From CAVSJA01 sp963728145 (GTDB taxonomy: Bacteria > Bacteroidota > Bacteroidia > Chitinophagales > Chitinophagaceae), in NCBI GenBank assembly GCA_963728145.1, contig CAVSJA010000002.1, positions 1-64,000 of the forward strand: a DNA stretch of 64,000 nt, in the 5' to 3' direction. Below the pieces are notes generated by a model, which made no database searches, was not told the DNA's origin, and worked only from the letters and a program-made list of their open reading frames with translations. Shown here piece after piece: positions 16,034-26,388 of the stretch. The position numbers and the translations under genes were made by a program. The first letter of the stretch is position 1, and every line of letters starts with the position of its first letter.

Positions 16034-16856
16034 ATGGTCGAGCGGATGGCGCGACTGATCGTCATGGGCAACGAGAAGGGCGGTTCGGGCAAGTCGACGA
16101 CCGCCATGCACCTGATCACCGCGCTGGTGCGCGCCGGGCATCGCGGTCGGCGCGCTCGACCTCGACCTCCGGCAGAAGAGCCTGTTCCGCTACCTCGACA
16201 ACCGGCAGGACTACATGCGCCGGCATGACCTGACCCTGCCGATGCCGCGGCGGATCGTGCTCGAGGCGAGCCGCTCGACAGCCGCGCCGAGGCCGAGGCC
16301 GAGGAGCAGGAGCCGCTTCCAGGCGGCGCTCGCCGAGCTGTCGCGACTGCGACTACATCGTCGTCGACTGCCCGGGCTCCTACAGCAGCTACTCGCGGCT
16401 GGCGCATGCGGCCGCGGACACGCTGATCACGCCGATGAACGACAGCCTCGTCGACTTCGACATGCTGGCGCGGCTCGACCCCGGCAGCGGCGCGATCAAG
16501 GGGCCGTCGGTCTATGCCGAGATGGTCTGGAAGGCGCGGCAGGCGCGCTGCGCCGCCGGGCGGCGGCCGACGGACTGGGTGGTGCTGCGCAACCGGATGA
16601 CCGACGATCGACGCCCGCAACAAGCGCCGCGTCGCCTCGGCGCTCGAGGAGCTGGCGCGGCGGATCGGCTTCCGGCTGGTGCCGGGCTTCTCGGAGCGGG
16701 TGGTGTTCCGCGAGCTGTTCCTCGTCCGGGCTGACGCTGCTCGACCTGCGCGACACCGACCCGCAGGCGATGACCATGTCGAACATCGCCGCCCGCCAGG
16801 AGGTGCGCGACCTGGTGCGCGCGCTCGACCTGCCGGCGGTGTCGGTGGCGGCCTGA
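16034..16856 (+). CDS. mipZ: MipZ-type ParA ATPase (division-site regulator)
   Basis: MipZ forms a gradient from ParB-bound chromosome poles and blocks FtsZ away from midcell in alphaproteobacteria. The start MARLIVMGNEKGGSGKST (from the internal ATG 16046; ATG 16034 is also possible) has the MipZ/ParA deviant Walker A. LDLDLRQKSLFRYLDNR, DYIVVDCPGSYSSYSRLAHA (Walker B), TLITPMNDSLVDFDMLA and VLRNRM follow the family. SNIAARQEVRDLVRALDLP ends it. Five or so frameshifts (near 16143, 16275, 16315, 16345, 16605 and 16713). It neighbours ribosomal and cell-wall genes. Confidence 0.88.
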
Positions 16857-17015
16857 CGCGGTCAGTCAGCGACTGGTCGGGATCGAGGCGGGACTCGGAC
16901 GGCGCTGGCGCCGCCTGGCGCGGCGCCGGCTTGCGCGCGGGGCGGCGCGGACCGGCCGGGCGGCATCGCCGGCGAACGGTGCCGGCCGCCGCGGCGCGGG
17001 TTGCGGCGCGCGGCT

Positions 17016-18499
17016 TCATATGCCCGGCGCCAGCGGCAGGCAGGCGGCCTGCACCCGCGCCAGCGCCTCGCAGGCGCCGAGCGCGTCGGCCTGGCTCAGC
17101 CCGACGAACTGCGCGCGGAAGATCGTCACGCCCTGCACCTTGGCGGCCTCGACGCGGCGCAGCCCGCCGTTGAGCTCGGGCACGTCGCGCAGCGCGGTGG
17201 TCAGCAGCTGCCGCTCGGCGTCGCCCTTGGCGCGGAAGGCGCCGAGCTGCACGCCCCAGTCGTTGCCGCCGGTGGTGCCGGCGCCCGAGCTCGCCACCTG
17301 CACGTCCTCGAGGGCAGGGTCGGGCGCGCCGCGGCCGCGCCGCTGCGCGACCGCGAAGGTCGAGGCCGAGCCGACGACGCCGACCGGCGCCCGGTCGGCG
17401 CCGGCGCCCGGGCGCGGCGCCGGCCGGCCGTTCGGGCGCGACGCCGGGCAGGTCGCGCGAGGTCTGGGCGGCGGCGAGGTCGGCGTTCACCTCGGCGATC
17501 GCGGCGGTGATGCTCTGGTTGTTGCGGGCGACCGAGATCGAGCCGTCGGCGAGCGCCCGCGGCCGCGGCCGGCCGACGACGGCGCGGCGCCGTGCCGCCG
17601 CGACCATCGACGTCGAGCCGCGCGCCTCGGCCGAGGCGACCGGCGCGACGCGCGGCGGTCGCGGAGCGGCGCCGGCGCCTGCGAGCCTGGCGACCCGCGG
17701 CATCTTGGAGAAGCCGAGGTCCATCAGCCGCGCCACCTCGGCGTTGCGCGAGCCGCTGGACTTGCCGCCCATCATCGCGACGATCACCCGCTGGTTGCCG
17801 CGGTGGGCCGAGGAGACGAGGCTGAAGCCCGCGGCCCTGGTGTAGCCGGTCTTGATGCCGTCGGCGCCCGGATAGGCGTCGAGCAGCCGGCGGTTGGTGT
17901 TCTGCACGGTGGCGATGCCGGCCGAGGTCGAGTTGCGGCTGAAGATGTTGTAGTACTGCGGGAAGTCGTAGACCAGCCGGCGGCCGAGGATCGCCATGTC
18001 GCGCGCCGTCGACAGGTGCCCGTCGCGGGTCAGGCCGTTGGCGTTCCTGAAGGTGGTCCGGGTCATGCCCATCGCGCGGGCGTACTGGTTCATCCGCGCC
18101 GCGAAGGCCTCCTCGGAGCCGGCGACCGCCTCGCCGAGCGCGGTGGCGGCGTCGTTCGCCGACTTGATCGCGGCGGCGCGGATCAGGTAGCGCACCTCGA
18201 TCTTCTGCCCGGCCCGGAGCCCGAGCCGCGACGGCGGCTCGGACGGCGGCATGCTGCGAGACCGTCACCTTCTGGTCGAGCGACAGGCGGCCGCGGCGGA
18301 TCTCGTCGAAGACGATGTAGAGCGTCATCATCTTGGTCAGCGACGCCGGATGCACGCGGGTGTCGGCGTTGACCGCGTGCAGCACCTTGCCGGTGCGGGC
18401 GTCCATCACCACCGCCGCATACTGCTGCGCCTGCGCGATCGACGCACAAAACACGAGCGCGAACGCGAGAATCATCCCGCGCGACACGGTCTGGAACAT
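17016..18499 (-). CDS. D-alanyl-D-alanine carboxypeptidase with SPOR domain
   Basis: Penicillin-binding protein 5/6 type enzyme that trims the terminal D-Ala of peptidoglycan stem peptides in the periplasm. It has a signal peptide (MILAFALVFCASIAQAQQ) and then the three active-site motifs: S53LTK, SAN (KSANDAATA) and KTG (DGIKTGYTRAAGFSL). A long Ala/Arg/Pro linker follows. The C-terminal SPOR domain (WGVQLGAFRAKGDAERQL, IFRAQFVGLSQADA) binds denuded glycan at the septum. Total about 490 residues, longer than E. coli DacA because of the SPOR domain, as in other alphaproteobacterial DacF-like enzymes. Frameshifts near 18253 and 17430-17310. GAGGGCAGGC precedes the ATG. Confidence 0.9.
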
Positions 18500-18670
18500 G
18501 CCTGCCCTCCGGCGCGAGCGTCGCGCCTTGCCTCGGGTTTGTCGCAAACGCTAGCGAGCGAATGCTTTATTTTCGGTTAAGCTAGCATGGCAGGATCCGA
18601 CGGGAAAACACCTTTGTTTCAGAGGCCGGAAGCCGGAGGTGTTGCAGGATGTCCTCAGAAGGATTTTTGC

Positions 18671-18705
18671 CGCAGTGCAGCAAAAACTCTTGACGCAGTG
18701 CAGCA
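18671..18705 (+). promoter_or_regulatory. Repeated 12-mer, candidate operator of the phasin gene
   Basis: CGCAGTGCAGCA occurs at 18671-18682 and 18694-18705. One copy lies just upstream of the predicted -35 box and the other fills the spacer between -35 and -10, the position of a repressor site. Phasin genes in alphaproteobacteria are repressed by PhaR through GC/TGC-rich repeats; that link is inference. Confidence 0.5.
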
Positions 18706-18718
18706 TGATCGCTATATG
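18690..18718 (+). promoter_or_regulatory. Sigma-70 type promoter of the phasin gene
   Basis: TTGACG (18690-18695), 17-base spacer, TATATG (18713-18718). Transcription would begin near 18725, 30 bases before the phasin ATG. Confidence 0.6.
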
Positions 18719-18754
18719 GGTGGCATCGCAAGAACACACACACCGGAGACACCC

Positions 18755-19240
18755 ATGACCACCCGCGCCAAGACCCCCGCCGCCGACAAGACCTCGACGT
18801 GACCAACGTCGTCCAGGAAGCGACCGCGAAGGTCGAGACCCTCGTCGCCGACACCCAGAAGGCCGTGACCGAGCAGTTCGAGAAGCTCTCGAAGGGCCTC
18901 GAGGGCCTGACCACCTTCGGCCAGGAGAACGTCGACGCCATCGTGAAGTCGTCCGAGATCGCCGCCAAGGCCGCCGAGGGCATCGGCACCGAGATCAGCG
19001 CCTACTCGAAGAAGTCGTTCGAGGACAGCGTCGCCGCCGCCCAGGACTTCGCCTCGGCCAAGACCCTGACCGAGCTCTTCGAGAAGCAGACCTCCTTCGC
19101 CCAGGCGTCGTTCGAGGGCTTCGTCAGCCAGGCGACCAAGATGAACGAGATCTACGTCGCGGCGGCCAAGGACATCACGCGCCCCGATCGGCGCCCGCGT
19201 GACCGCGGCGACCGAGGCGCTGAAGACCTTCAGCCTCTGA
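18755..19240 (+). CDS. phaP: Phasin (PHA granule-associated protein)
   Basis: Coats polyhydroxyalkanoate granules and controls their number and size. About 160 residues, nearly all amphipathic helix: VVQEATAKVETLVADTQKAV, FEKLSKGLEGLTTFGQENVD, AAKAAEGIGTEISAYSKKSF and FEGFVSQATKMNEIYVAAAK, the Phasin_2 pattern. The N-terminus (MTTRAKTPAADKT) is Lys/Ala-rich. Frameshifts near 18796 and 19179. It has its own promoter with repeated 12-mers and its own strong terminator, so it is a single-gene unit suited to high expression. Confidence 0.9.
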
Positions 19241-19318
19241 GAGCTTAAGGCGGTAAGGCCGACGGCGGGCGCTGCTCCTCCCTGGCGGTCCGCATCGGCT
19301 TTCGAGTAGCCGATCGTG

Positions 19319-19351
19319 ACCCCGGCGACCTCCGTGTCGTCGGGGTTTTTT
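19319..19351 (+). terminator. Rho-independent terminator
   Basis: Stem ACCCCGGCGAC (19319-19329) with GTCGTCGGGGT (19336-19346), one G-U pair, 6-base loop, then six T. A textbook terminator ending the phasin transcript. Confidence 0.85.
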
Positions 19352-19454
19352 CGTCGCCGTCGCGCGACGTGCCGCGGCGCGGCATCCCCTTTCCTAATCC
19401 GGCCGATCGAATATATTGGGGCCGACGACAGATCGGCATTTCCGCGACGCAAGG

Positions 19455-19779
19455 ATGACAGGATCGGCTACCCGGACCCCAGGCGGCAGCACCGGCGTGC
19501 TGACGAAGACGCGCACGCGAGACGATGCGGCCGCCGCTCTACAAGGTCATGCTGCTCAACGACGACTACACGCCGATGGAGTTCGTCGTGCACGTGCTCG
19601 AGCGGTTCTTCGGCATCAGCCGGCCGCAGGCCGTCGACATCATGCTGACCGTGCACCGCAAGGGGCTGGCGGTGGTCGGGGTGTTCTCCTTCGAGATCGC
19701 CGAGACCAAGGTCACGCAGGTGATGGACTACTCCCGGCGGAACCAGCACCCGCTGCAGTGCACGATGGAGAAGGAGTAG
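19455..19779 (+). CDS. clpS: ATP-dependent Clp protease adaptor ClpS
   Basis: Delivers N-degron substrates to ClpAP. The core YKVMLLNDDYTPMEFVVHVL, IMLTVHRKGLAVVGVFSFEI and ETKVTQVMDYSRRNQHPLQC holds the N-end-rule pocket (Asn-Asp-Asp, Met and His). A flexible N-terminal arm (MTGSATRTPGGSTGV) is in another frame: an extra G near 19522 separates them, so the real start is ATG 19455, not the internal ATG 19525. Total about 107 residues. No clpA follows here. Confidence 0.93.
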
Positions 19780-19800
19780 CGGCTGCGGCGACCGGCCGGC

Positions 19801-20816
19801 ATGGCTAGGGCCGACCGCCTGGCGCTGGCGTTCGAGACCGGCGCGCTGGCGCTGCCCGAGCACGGCGACGTGCTGGTGCTGCGGGCGGTGCCCTTCCGAC
19901 TTCCTCGACCTGGTGCCGCCCGAGCGGCTGCGCTGCGTCCAGACCTTCCGGCCGCTGCACGACGCGCTCGCCGCGGCCGGGCGGCGGGTCGCGACGCGGG
20001 CCGAGGGGCCGGCGGCGATGGTGGTCGTCAACCTGACGCGCAGCCGGCCGGAGAGCCTCGGCAACGTCGCGCTCGGGCTCGGGCTGCTGGCGCCCGGCGG
20101 GCGGCTGGTGGTGGCCGGCGCGAAGGCCGACGGCGTCGACGGCGTGGCGCAGGCGGTCGCCGGCGGCGCTGCCGGTCGAGGGCGCGTTCGTCAAGGCGCA
20201 CGGCCGGGTGATCTGGCTCGACCGGCCGGAGCGGCTGCCGGAGGCGGCCGAGGCATGGGCGCGGGCGGCGGCGCCGGCGGCGAACGCCGAGGGGTTCGTG
20301 ACGGCGCCGGGGATGTTCTCGCCCGAGCATGCCGATCCCGGCAGCCGGCGGCTGGCCGAGGCGCTCGACGGGCGGCTCGCGGGGCGGGTGGCCGATCTCG
20401 GCGCCGGCTGGGGCTGGCTGGCGCGGGCGGCGCTCGAGCGCAACCCGGGGATCGCCGAGCTCGACCTGCACGAGGCCGAGCTCCTGGCGCTCGACGCGGC
20501 GCGGGACGAACGTCGCCGACCCGCGGGCGCGCTTCCACTGGAGCGACGTGGCGCGGCTCGGCGGCGGCGGCGCGCCCTACGACGCGGTGATCATGAACCC
20601 GCCGTTCCACCAGGGGCGGGCCGCCGAGCCCGACCTCGGCGCGCCTTCATCGCGGCGGCGGCGCGGATGCTGAAGCCGCACGGGCGGCTGACGCTGGTGG
20701 CGAACCGGCAGCTGCCCTACGAGGCGGCGCTCGACGCGGGCTTCCGGCGCTGGGCGAAGCTCGGCGAGGCGGGCGGCTACAAGCTGCTGGAGGCCGAGGG
20801 GCCGCGGCGCGGCTGA
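19801..20816 (+). CDS. RsmC-like class I SAM methyltransferase
   Basis: Resembles 16S rRNA m2G1207 methyltransferase RsmC: a degenerate N-terminal methyltransferase-like half followed by an active C-terminal half. Motif I is VADLGAGWGWLARAAL. The catalytic motif IV is VIMNPPFHQG (N-P-P-F). FIAAAARMLKPHGRLTLVAN follows. About 335 residues, the family's length. Frameshifts near 19899, 20170, 20507 and 20642, three of them single inserted bases at codon boundaries. Start MARADRLALAFETGALALPE. Confidence 0.8.
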
Positions 20817-20830
20817 GCCTTCCGCCGCAG

Positions 20831-20929
20831 TTGTCCGCGTGCGGACAAATCATAAGTCATTGAAAATAAACGAGCCGCATGGGCAGAATTCACCGGATGT
20901 TGAGGGTTGCCGGCGGCGCCGGCGACCCT
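20831..20929 (+). terminator. Two hairpins between rsmC-like gene and dapE
   Basis: TTGTCCGC-GT-GCGGACAA (20831-20848) and AGGGTTGCCGGC (20903-20914) with GCCGGCGACCCT (20918-20929, one G-U). Neither has a T-run; a termination role is inferred from position. Confidence 0.4.
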
Positions 20930-20986
20930 GCAACGTCGATGGACGCCGGCGGAGCGTGCGGCTATGGAGGCGCGAGGAGCGCCGCC

Positions 20987-22151
20987 ATGACCGATCCCGT
21001 CGAGCTGACCGCCGAGCTGATCCGCTGTCCGTCGGTGACGCCCGAGGAGGGCGGGGCGATCGCGCTCGCTCGAGGCGCGGCTCGCCGCCGCCGGCTTCCG
21101 GACGGTGCGGGTCGACCGGGGCGGCATCGCCAATCTCTACGCGCGCTGGGGCGGCGACGGGCCGGTGCTCGGCTTCAACGGCCACACCGACGTGGTGCCG
21201 CCGGGCGAGCACGGGCCGCTGGCGGCACGATCCGTTCGGGGCGGTGGTCGAGGACGGGCGGATCTACGGGCGCGGGGCGGCCGACATGAAGTCGGGGGTC
21301 GCGGCCTTCGTGGCGGCGGCGATCGACTTCGTCGCCGCGACGCCGCCCGACGGCAGCGTCGTCGCTGACGGTCACCGGCGACGAGGAGGGGGACGGCGTC
21401 GACGGGACGGCGGCGATCCTCGACTGGATGGCCGAGGCCGGCGAGCGGATGGACCATTGCATCGTCGGCGAGCCGACGTGCGCGAGCCGGATGGGCGACA
21501 CGATCAAGATCGGCCGGCGCGGCTCGCTGACCGCCTGTCTGACGAGCTACGGGGTGCAGGGGCACTCGGCCTATCCGGAGCGGGCGAAGAACCCGCTGCC
21601 GGCGCTGGTGCGGCTGCTCGACCGGCTGGCGACGCGCGAGCTCGACCGCGGGCACGGCGCACTTCGGGCCGTCGACGCTGGCGATCACCACGGTCGATGT
21701 CGGCAACCCGGCCTCGAACGTGATCCCGGCCGAGGCGCGGGCGACGGTGAACATCCGCTTCAACGACGCCCATACGCCCGAGGCGCTGACCGGCTGGATC
21801 GAGGAGGAGGCCGACCGCGCCGCCAAGGCCTTCGGCGTCGGCATCGCCGCCCGCTTCCAGGTCTCGGGCGTGAGCTTCCTGACCGAGCCGGGACCGTTCA
21901 CCGAGCTCGTCTCGGGCGCGGTCGCGGCGGTGACCGGGGTGACGCCGGAGCTCTCGACCACGGGCGGAACCTCGGACGCGCGCTTCATCAAGAGCCACTG
22001 CCCGGTGGTCGAGCTCGGCCTCGTCGGCACCACGATGCACCAGGTGGACGAGCATGTGGAGGTCGCCCACATCCGCGAGCTGAAGGCGATCTACGCGGGC
22101 ATCCTGACGCGCTACTTCGCCGATCCGCCGGGGCGCAGGCCGGCCTCCTGA
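20987..22151 (+). CDS. dapE: Succinyl-diaminopimelate desuccinylase
   Basis: Zn-dependent M20 hydrolase of lysine/meso-DAP synthesis. Motifs: LTAELIRCPSVTPEEGGAI, GFNGHTDVVPPG (metal His and catalytic Asp), RGAADMKSGVAAFV (bridging Asp), TGDEEGDGVDG (general-base Glu-Glu), DHCIVGEPT, KIGRRGSLT, HSAYPERAKNP, TTGGTSDARFI (Gly-Gly-Thr-Ser-Asp) and a His in GTTMHQVDEHV. About 385 residues, full length. Four single-base insertions near 21067, 21221, 21363 and 21655, each between codons. CGAGGAG precedes the ATG. Confidence 0.93.
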
Positions 22152-22298
22152 ATCTTCTGGCGACCTCGGAGCCTCCTCCGGATGAGGAGTTCCCGGAGAT
22201 CGACGATCGGTGTGGCGGCCGGTCGGTGACGTCAGTGAAGAAGGCGTTAAGTCGGGCGGGATTTCGCTGCAAGAGCAAAGATTAACGGCGGTTTGTTA

Positions 22299-22340
22299 GA
22301 TGCACGCTTCATGCACAACGCATGCACAAGGCATGCAGCA
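22299..22340 (+). repeat. ATGCAC iteron element, copy 2
   Basis: Plus strand GATGCAC-GCTTCATGCACA-ACGCATGCACAA-GGCATGCAG, about 80 percent identical over 41 bases to the reverse complement of 10464-10505. Three ATGCAC units recur at about 13-base steps. It sits in the 350-base gap between dapE and the DUF6394 gene, which otherwise holds no gene; a TTGACA lies at 22445-22450. Confidence 0.55.
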
Positions 22341-22501
22341 GTGATGTGACGGGCGCGGAAGGTTAATGCGGGTTCCACCCGGCGTTTCCCGCAGACCGCG
22401 ATGATGTCCGGGCAACCGACCGGGAAGAAGGGGCACGCTCGACATTGACATCCGCGGGCGGAGGCGGGCCATGCTGGCTCGCCCGAGCGGAGGAGCGACC
22501 G

Positions 22502-22880
22502 ATGAACCTCGAGAAAGTCGTCTTCGGCTTCTTCATCCTGCTCGCCGCGACGCTGAACTTCGGCTTCGTCTACGGCGACATCGACGACCCGCTGGTGCAC
22601 GACGAGTGGGAGCTGTTCGCCGCCGTCGTCGTCAACCTGATCGCCGCGGTGCTGAAGTTCGGCGACCGCACCCACATCGGCGCCGTGCACCTCGCCTCGA
22701 GCCTCGTCGCGCTCCTGCAGCTCGCCGCCGCCACCGTGGTCTGGGTCGTCGCCCGCGACGGCGGCGTGCTGTCGCCCGGCCGCGACCGCGCGGGTCGTGT
22801 CGCTGGCCGCCGGGGCGCTGTTCGCCAACGTGGTCTCGGTCGTCATCATGGTGGTCGAGACGACGATGCAGCGGCGCTGA
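22502..22880 (+). CDS. DUF6394-type membrane protein
   Basis: About 125 residues with four predicted hydrophobic helices: VVFGFFILLAATLNFGFVYG, LFAAVVVNLIAAVLKFG, LASSLVALLQLAAATVVWVV and SLAAGALFANVVSVVIMVVE. The pattern NFGFVYGDIDDP, then AAVVVNLIAAVLKFGDRT is what I know as DUF6394. One shift near 22791. It ends one base before the potassium-channel gene, so the two are cotranscribed and may work together at the inner membrane. GGAGGAG is a strong ribosome binding site; a TTGACA 60 bases upstream may be the -35 box. Confidence 0.7.
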
Positions 22881-22881
22881 G

Positions 22882-24612
22882 GTGGGCAGCCTCCTGCTCG
22901 TCTCGATCCGGCGGCTGCGGGCGCCGCTGATCGTCCTGATCACGGTCTTCGCGGTCGCCACCGCCGGCTTCGCGCTGATCCCCGGCGTCGACCCCGAGGG
23001 CAATCCGTGGCGGCCGACGCTCTTCGAGGCCTTCTACTTCGTCACCTACACCGCGACGACGATCGGCTTCGGCGAGCTGCCCTACGCCTTCACCGACACC
23101 CAGCGCATGTGGGTGACGGTGACGATCTACTCGTCGGTGATCGGCTGGGCCTACCTGCTCGGCAGCCTGCTCGGGCTGATGCAGGACAAGGGCTTCCAGG
23201 CGGCGCTGGTCATGGCGCGCTTCGCGCGCGCGGTGCGGAGGCTGCGCGAGCCCTTCTACCTGCTCTGCGGGCTCGGCGAGACCGGGCTGCATGGTGGCGC
23301 GACGCCCTCGACCGCATGGGGCAGCGGTTCGTGGCGCTCGACGCCGACGAGGCGCGGGTCGCCCATCTCGACCTCGGCGAGCTTCGTCACCGACCCGCCG
23401 GCGCTCGCCGGCGACGTCACCTCGCCCGAGACGCTGATGCTCGCCGGTCTCGCCCGCCGCGAGTGCGTCGGCGTGCTGGCGCTGACCGGCCGACGACCGC
23501 GCGAACGTCGCGATCGCGGTGGCGACGCGGCTGCTGCACCCGGGGATCCGGACGATCGCGCGCGCCACCACGCCCGAGGCGACGGCGGCGATGGAGACCT
23601 GCGGCGTCGCCGAGATCATCAACCCCTACCGCGAGTTCGCCGAGCGGCTGGCGATCGCGATGCGGGCGCCCGACACCCATCGGCTGCTCGACCTGGCTGA
23701 CCGGCCCGCACGGCGCGCGGCTCAGCCCGCGGCTGCCGGCGCCGCCCGGGCACTGGATCGTCTGCGGCTACGGCCGCTTCGGCACCGAGGTGGCGCGGAC
23801 GCTGCGCGAGGGCGGCTTTCACGTCACCATCGTCGATCCCGACGAGCCGCCGACGCCCGAGCCTCGAGATCGTGCACGGGCTCGGCTCCGACGACGACAC
23901 GCTGCGCGCGGCCGGGATCGCCGAGGCCGAGGGCATCGTCGCCGCGCAGCGACGACGACGTCGCCAACCTCGCGATGGCGATGGCGGCGCGGCAGCTGAA
24001 GCCCGGCATCTTCGTGATCGCGCGGCAGAACCGGGTGCGCAACCGCAGCCTGTTCGCCGCCTTCGAGCGCCGAGATGACCATGGTGCCGAGCGAGATCGT
24101 CGCCCACGAGTGCCTCGCCTCGCTGCGGGCCAAGCACCTGACGCGGTTCCTCGCGCACGCCTACGCCCGCGACGACGACTGGGCCGCCGCGGCTGATCGC
24201 CCGGCTCGAGCCGGTGGTCGGGCAGGAGAGCCCCGAGGTCTGGAGCGCGATCCTCGGCAAGCGCGACGCGCCCGGGCTCGTCGACGCGCTCGGGCGCCTC
24301 GGGCGGCCGGCGACGCCTCGCCGACCTCGCCCGCGACCCGGCGGACCGGACGCGGGCGCTGCCGGCGCTGCCGCTGCTGCTGGTCCGCAGCGGCGAGGCG
24401 ATCGACGCGCCCGCGCGCCGGCACCGAGCTGCAGGCCCGGCGACGAGATCCTCTACGCCGGCGCCGGCTGGGCGCGCCGGGCGATGGCGCGAGACGCTGC
24501 TGAACGTCAACACCGCCGACTACGTGCTGACCGGCCGCGCGCCGGCCAGCCTGCTCGGCCGGCTGCTCGACGCGCCGGCAGTCGGCCGAGTCGCAGCCGA
24601 GTCAGAAGCTGA
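22882..24612 (+). CDS. Potassium channel with tandem RCK/TrkA-N domains
   Basis: The N-terminus has two hydrophobic segments flanking a selectivity filter read as TATTIGFGELP (T-I-G-F-G, close to the K+ filter TVGYG). Two Rossmann NAD-binding (RCK/TrkA-N) domains follow: CGLGETGLMVARALDRMGQR and WIVCGYGRFGTEVARTLREG. A C-terminal TrkA-C-like part ends it. Total about 570 residues. At least 13 frameshifts, nearly all single C or G insertions between codons (for example near 23291, 23696, 23863, 23947, 24192, 24316, 24434 and 24487). The exact stop is uncertain; TGA 24610-24612 is the likeliest and would overlap the end of convergent serA. Starts GTG 22882. Confidence 0.85.
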
Positions 24613-26196
24613 GCGCCTTGGCCTGGCGGATCTGCGGCAGCCGCTCGATCTCGGCGAGCGCCGAGGGGGCGATCGCCTCGTCGACGCCGAGCAGCGCGAT
24701 CGCCTCGCCGCTCTTCTCGGCGCGGCCGAGGGCGAAGGTGGCGATGTTGACGCCGAGGTCGCCGAGCTTGGTGCCGAGCGCGCCGATGTAGCCGGGCGTG
24801 TCGGTGTTGGTGGTGTAGAGCATGAACCGCATCGGCTCGGCCTCGAGGTTGATGCCCTTGATCTGGATGAAGCGCGGCTTGCCGTCCGAGTAGATGGTGC
24901 CGGCGACCGAGCGGGTCATCGCCTCGGTGGTCACGATCAGCCGCATGTAGGAGCCGAAGGCGCCCTGGGCGTCCTTGCGGGTCTCGGTGATGTGGATGCC
25001 GCGCTCGCGGGCGACGACCGGTGCGGAGACCATGTTGACGCCGCCCTCGCCGACCAGCGGCCGGAGCAGCCCGGCGGTCAGCGCCGCGGTCAGCGGCTTG
25101 AGGTTCAGCTGGCCGACCTCGCCGACGTACTCGATCTCGATCTCCTTGATCGGCGTGCTCGGTCACCTGGCCGGCGAAGCTGCCGAGCATCTCGGCGAGC
25201 GCGATCCAGGGCCGCAGGATCGGCGCCTCCTCGGCGGTGACCGAGGGGGCGTTGATGGCGTTGGCGATGGCGCCGGCCATGAGGTAGTCCGACATCTGCT
25301 CGGCGACCTGCAGCGCGACGTTCTCCTGCGCCTCGCTGGTCGCGGCGCCGAGGTGCGGGGTGCAGACGATGTTCGGGGCGTCGAAGAGCGGGTTCTCCTT
25401 CGCCGGCTCGACCGAGAAGACGTCGAAGGCGGCGCCGGCGAGGTGGCCGGACTCGCAGCGCCTCGGCGACCGCCGCCTCGTCGACGAGGCCGCCGCGGGC
25501 GCAGTTGACGAGCCGCGCGCCCGGCTTCATCCGCGCGATGCGCTCGGCGGAGAGGATGTTCGCGGTCTTCTCGGTCTTCGGCAGGTGCAGGGTGACGAAG
25601 TCGGCGCGGGCGAGCAGGTCGTCGAGGTCCTCGATGCGCTCGACGCCGAGGGCGACGGCGCGCTCGGCGGAGAGGAAGGGGTCGTAGGCGATGACCTTCA
25701 TCTTCAGCCCGATGGCGCGCGCGGCGACCACCGAGCCGATGTTGCCGCAGCCGACGAGGCCGAGGGTCTTGCCGGTGATCTCGACGCCCATGAAGCGCGA
25801 CTTCTCCCACCTGCCGGCGCGGGTCGAGGCGTCGGCGGCGGGGATCTGCCGGGCGCAGGCGAGCAGCATGGCGATCGCGTGCTCGGCGGTGGTGATCGAG
25901 TTGCCGAAGGGGGTGTTCATCACCACGATGCCCTTGGCCGAGGCCGCGGGGATGTCGACGTTGTCGACGCCGATGCCGGCGCGGCCGATGACGCGCAGGG
26001 CGCCGGCCTTGGCGATCAGGTCGGCGGTGACCTTGGTCGCCGAGCGGATGGCGAGGCCGTCGTAGCCGCCGATGATCTCGGCGAGCTTCGCGGGGTCCTT
26101 GCCGAGCGTCGGCTGGAAGTCGACCTCGACGCCGCGGTCGCGGAAGATCTGCACGGCGGCGTCGGAGAGCTCGTCGGAAATGAGTACCTTGGGCAT
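24602..26196 (-). CDS. serA: D-3-phosphoglycerate dehydrogenase
   Basis: First step of serine synthesis, NAD-dependent. About 530 residues, so the long form. It has the catalytic/NAD domains (VIGRAGIGVDNVDIPAASAK, GLVGCGNIGSVVAARAIGLK, LVNCARGGLVDEAAV, CTPHLGAATSEAQENV with the catalytic His). An intervening ASB domain (IEIEYVGEVGQLNLKPL) and a C-terminal ACT domain (DTPGYIGALGTKLGDLGVNI) follow, the latter a possible serine sensor. Two single G insertions near 25158 and 25458. Start MPKVLISDELSD at 26196; AGGATGAT precedes it. serC lies 1.8 kb further, separated by an alkaline phosphatase gene on the other strand. Confidence 0.95.
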
Positions 26197-26388
26197 GAGG
26201 ATCATCCTCTCTCGGTCATGCAAGTCGATTCATCGGGACAGGGAAGCGGTCTGTCGGACGGCGGGTCGGGCGCGCCGCCAACACGATTCATTCACGCAGC
26301 CGACAAGGTCCCGTCGCGTTAGCGGACTAGGGCCGGGGCACGGCCCGCGCCCGGGCCGACTCGCTGCTGGAAGCACAGGAAGGTTCCC

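Noticed and set aside
21000..24600. Programmed frameshifting as the cause of the many frame changes
   Set aside because: No slippery sequences or following pseudoknots recur, and ribosomal protein genes are affected; artefact fits better.
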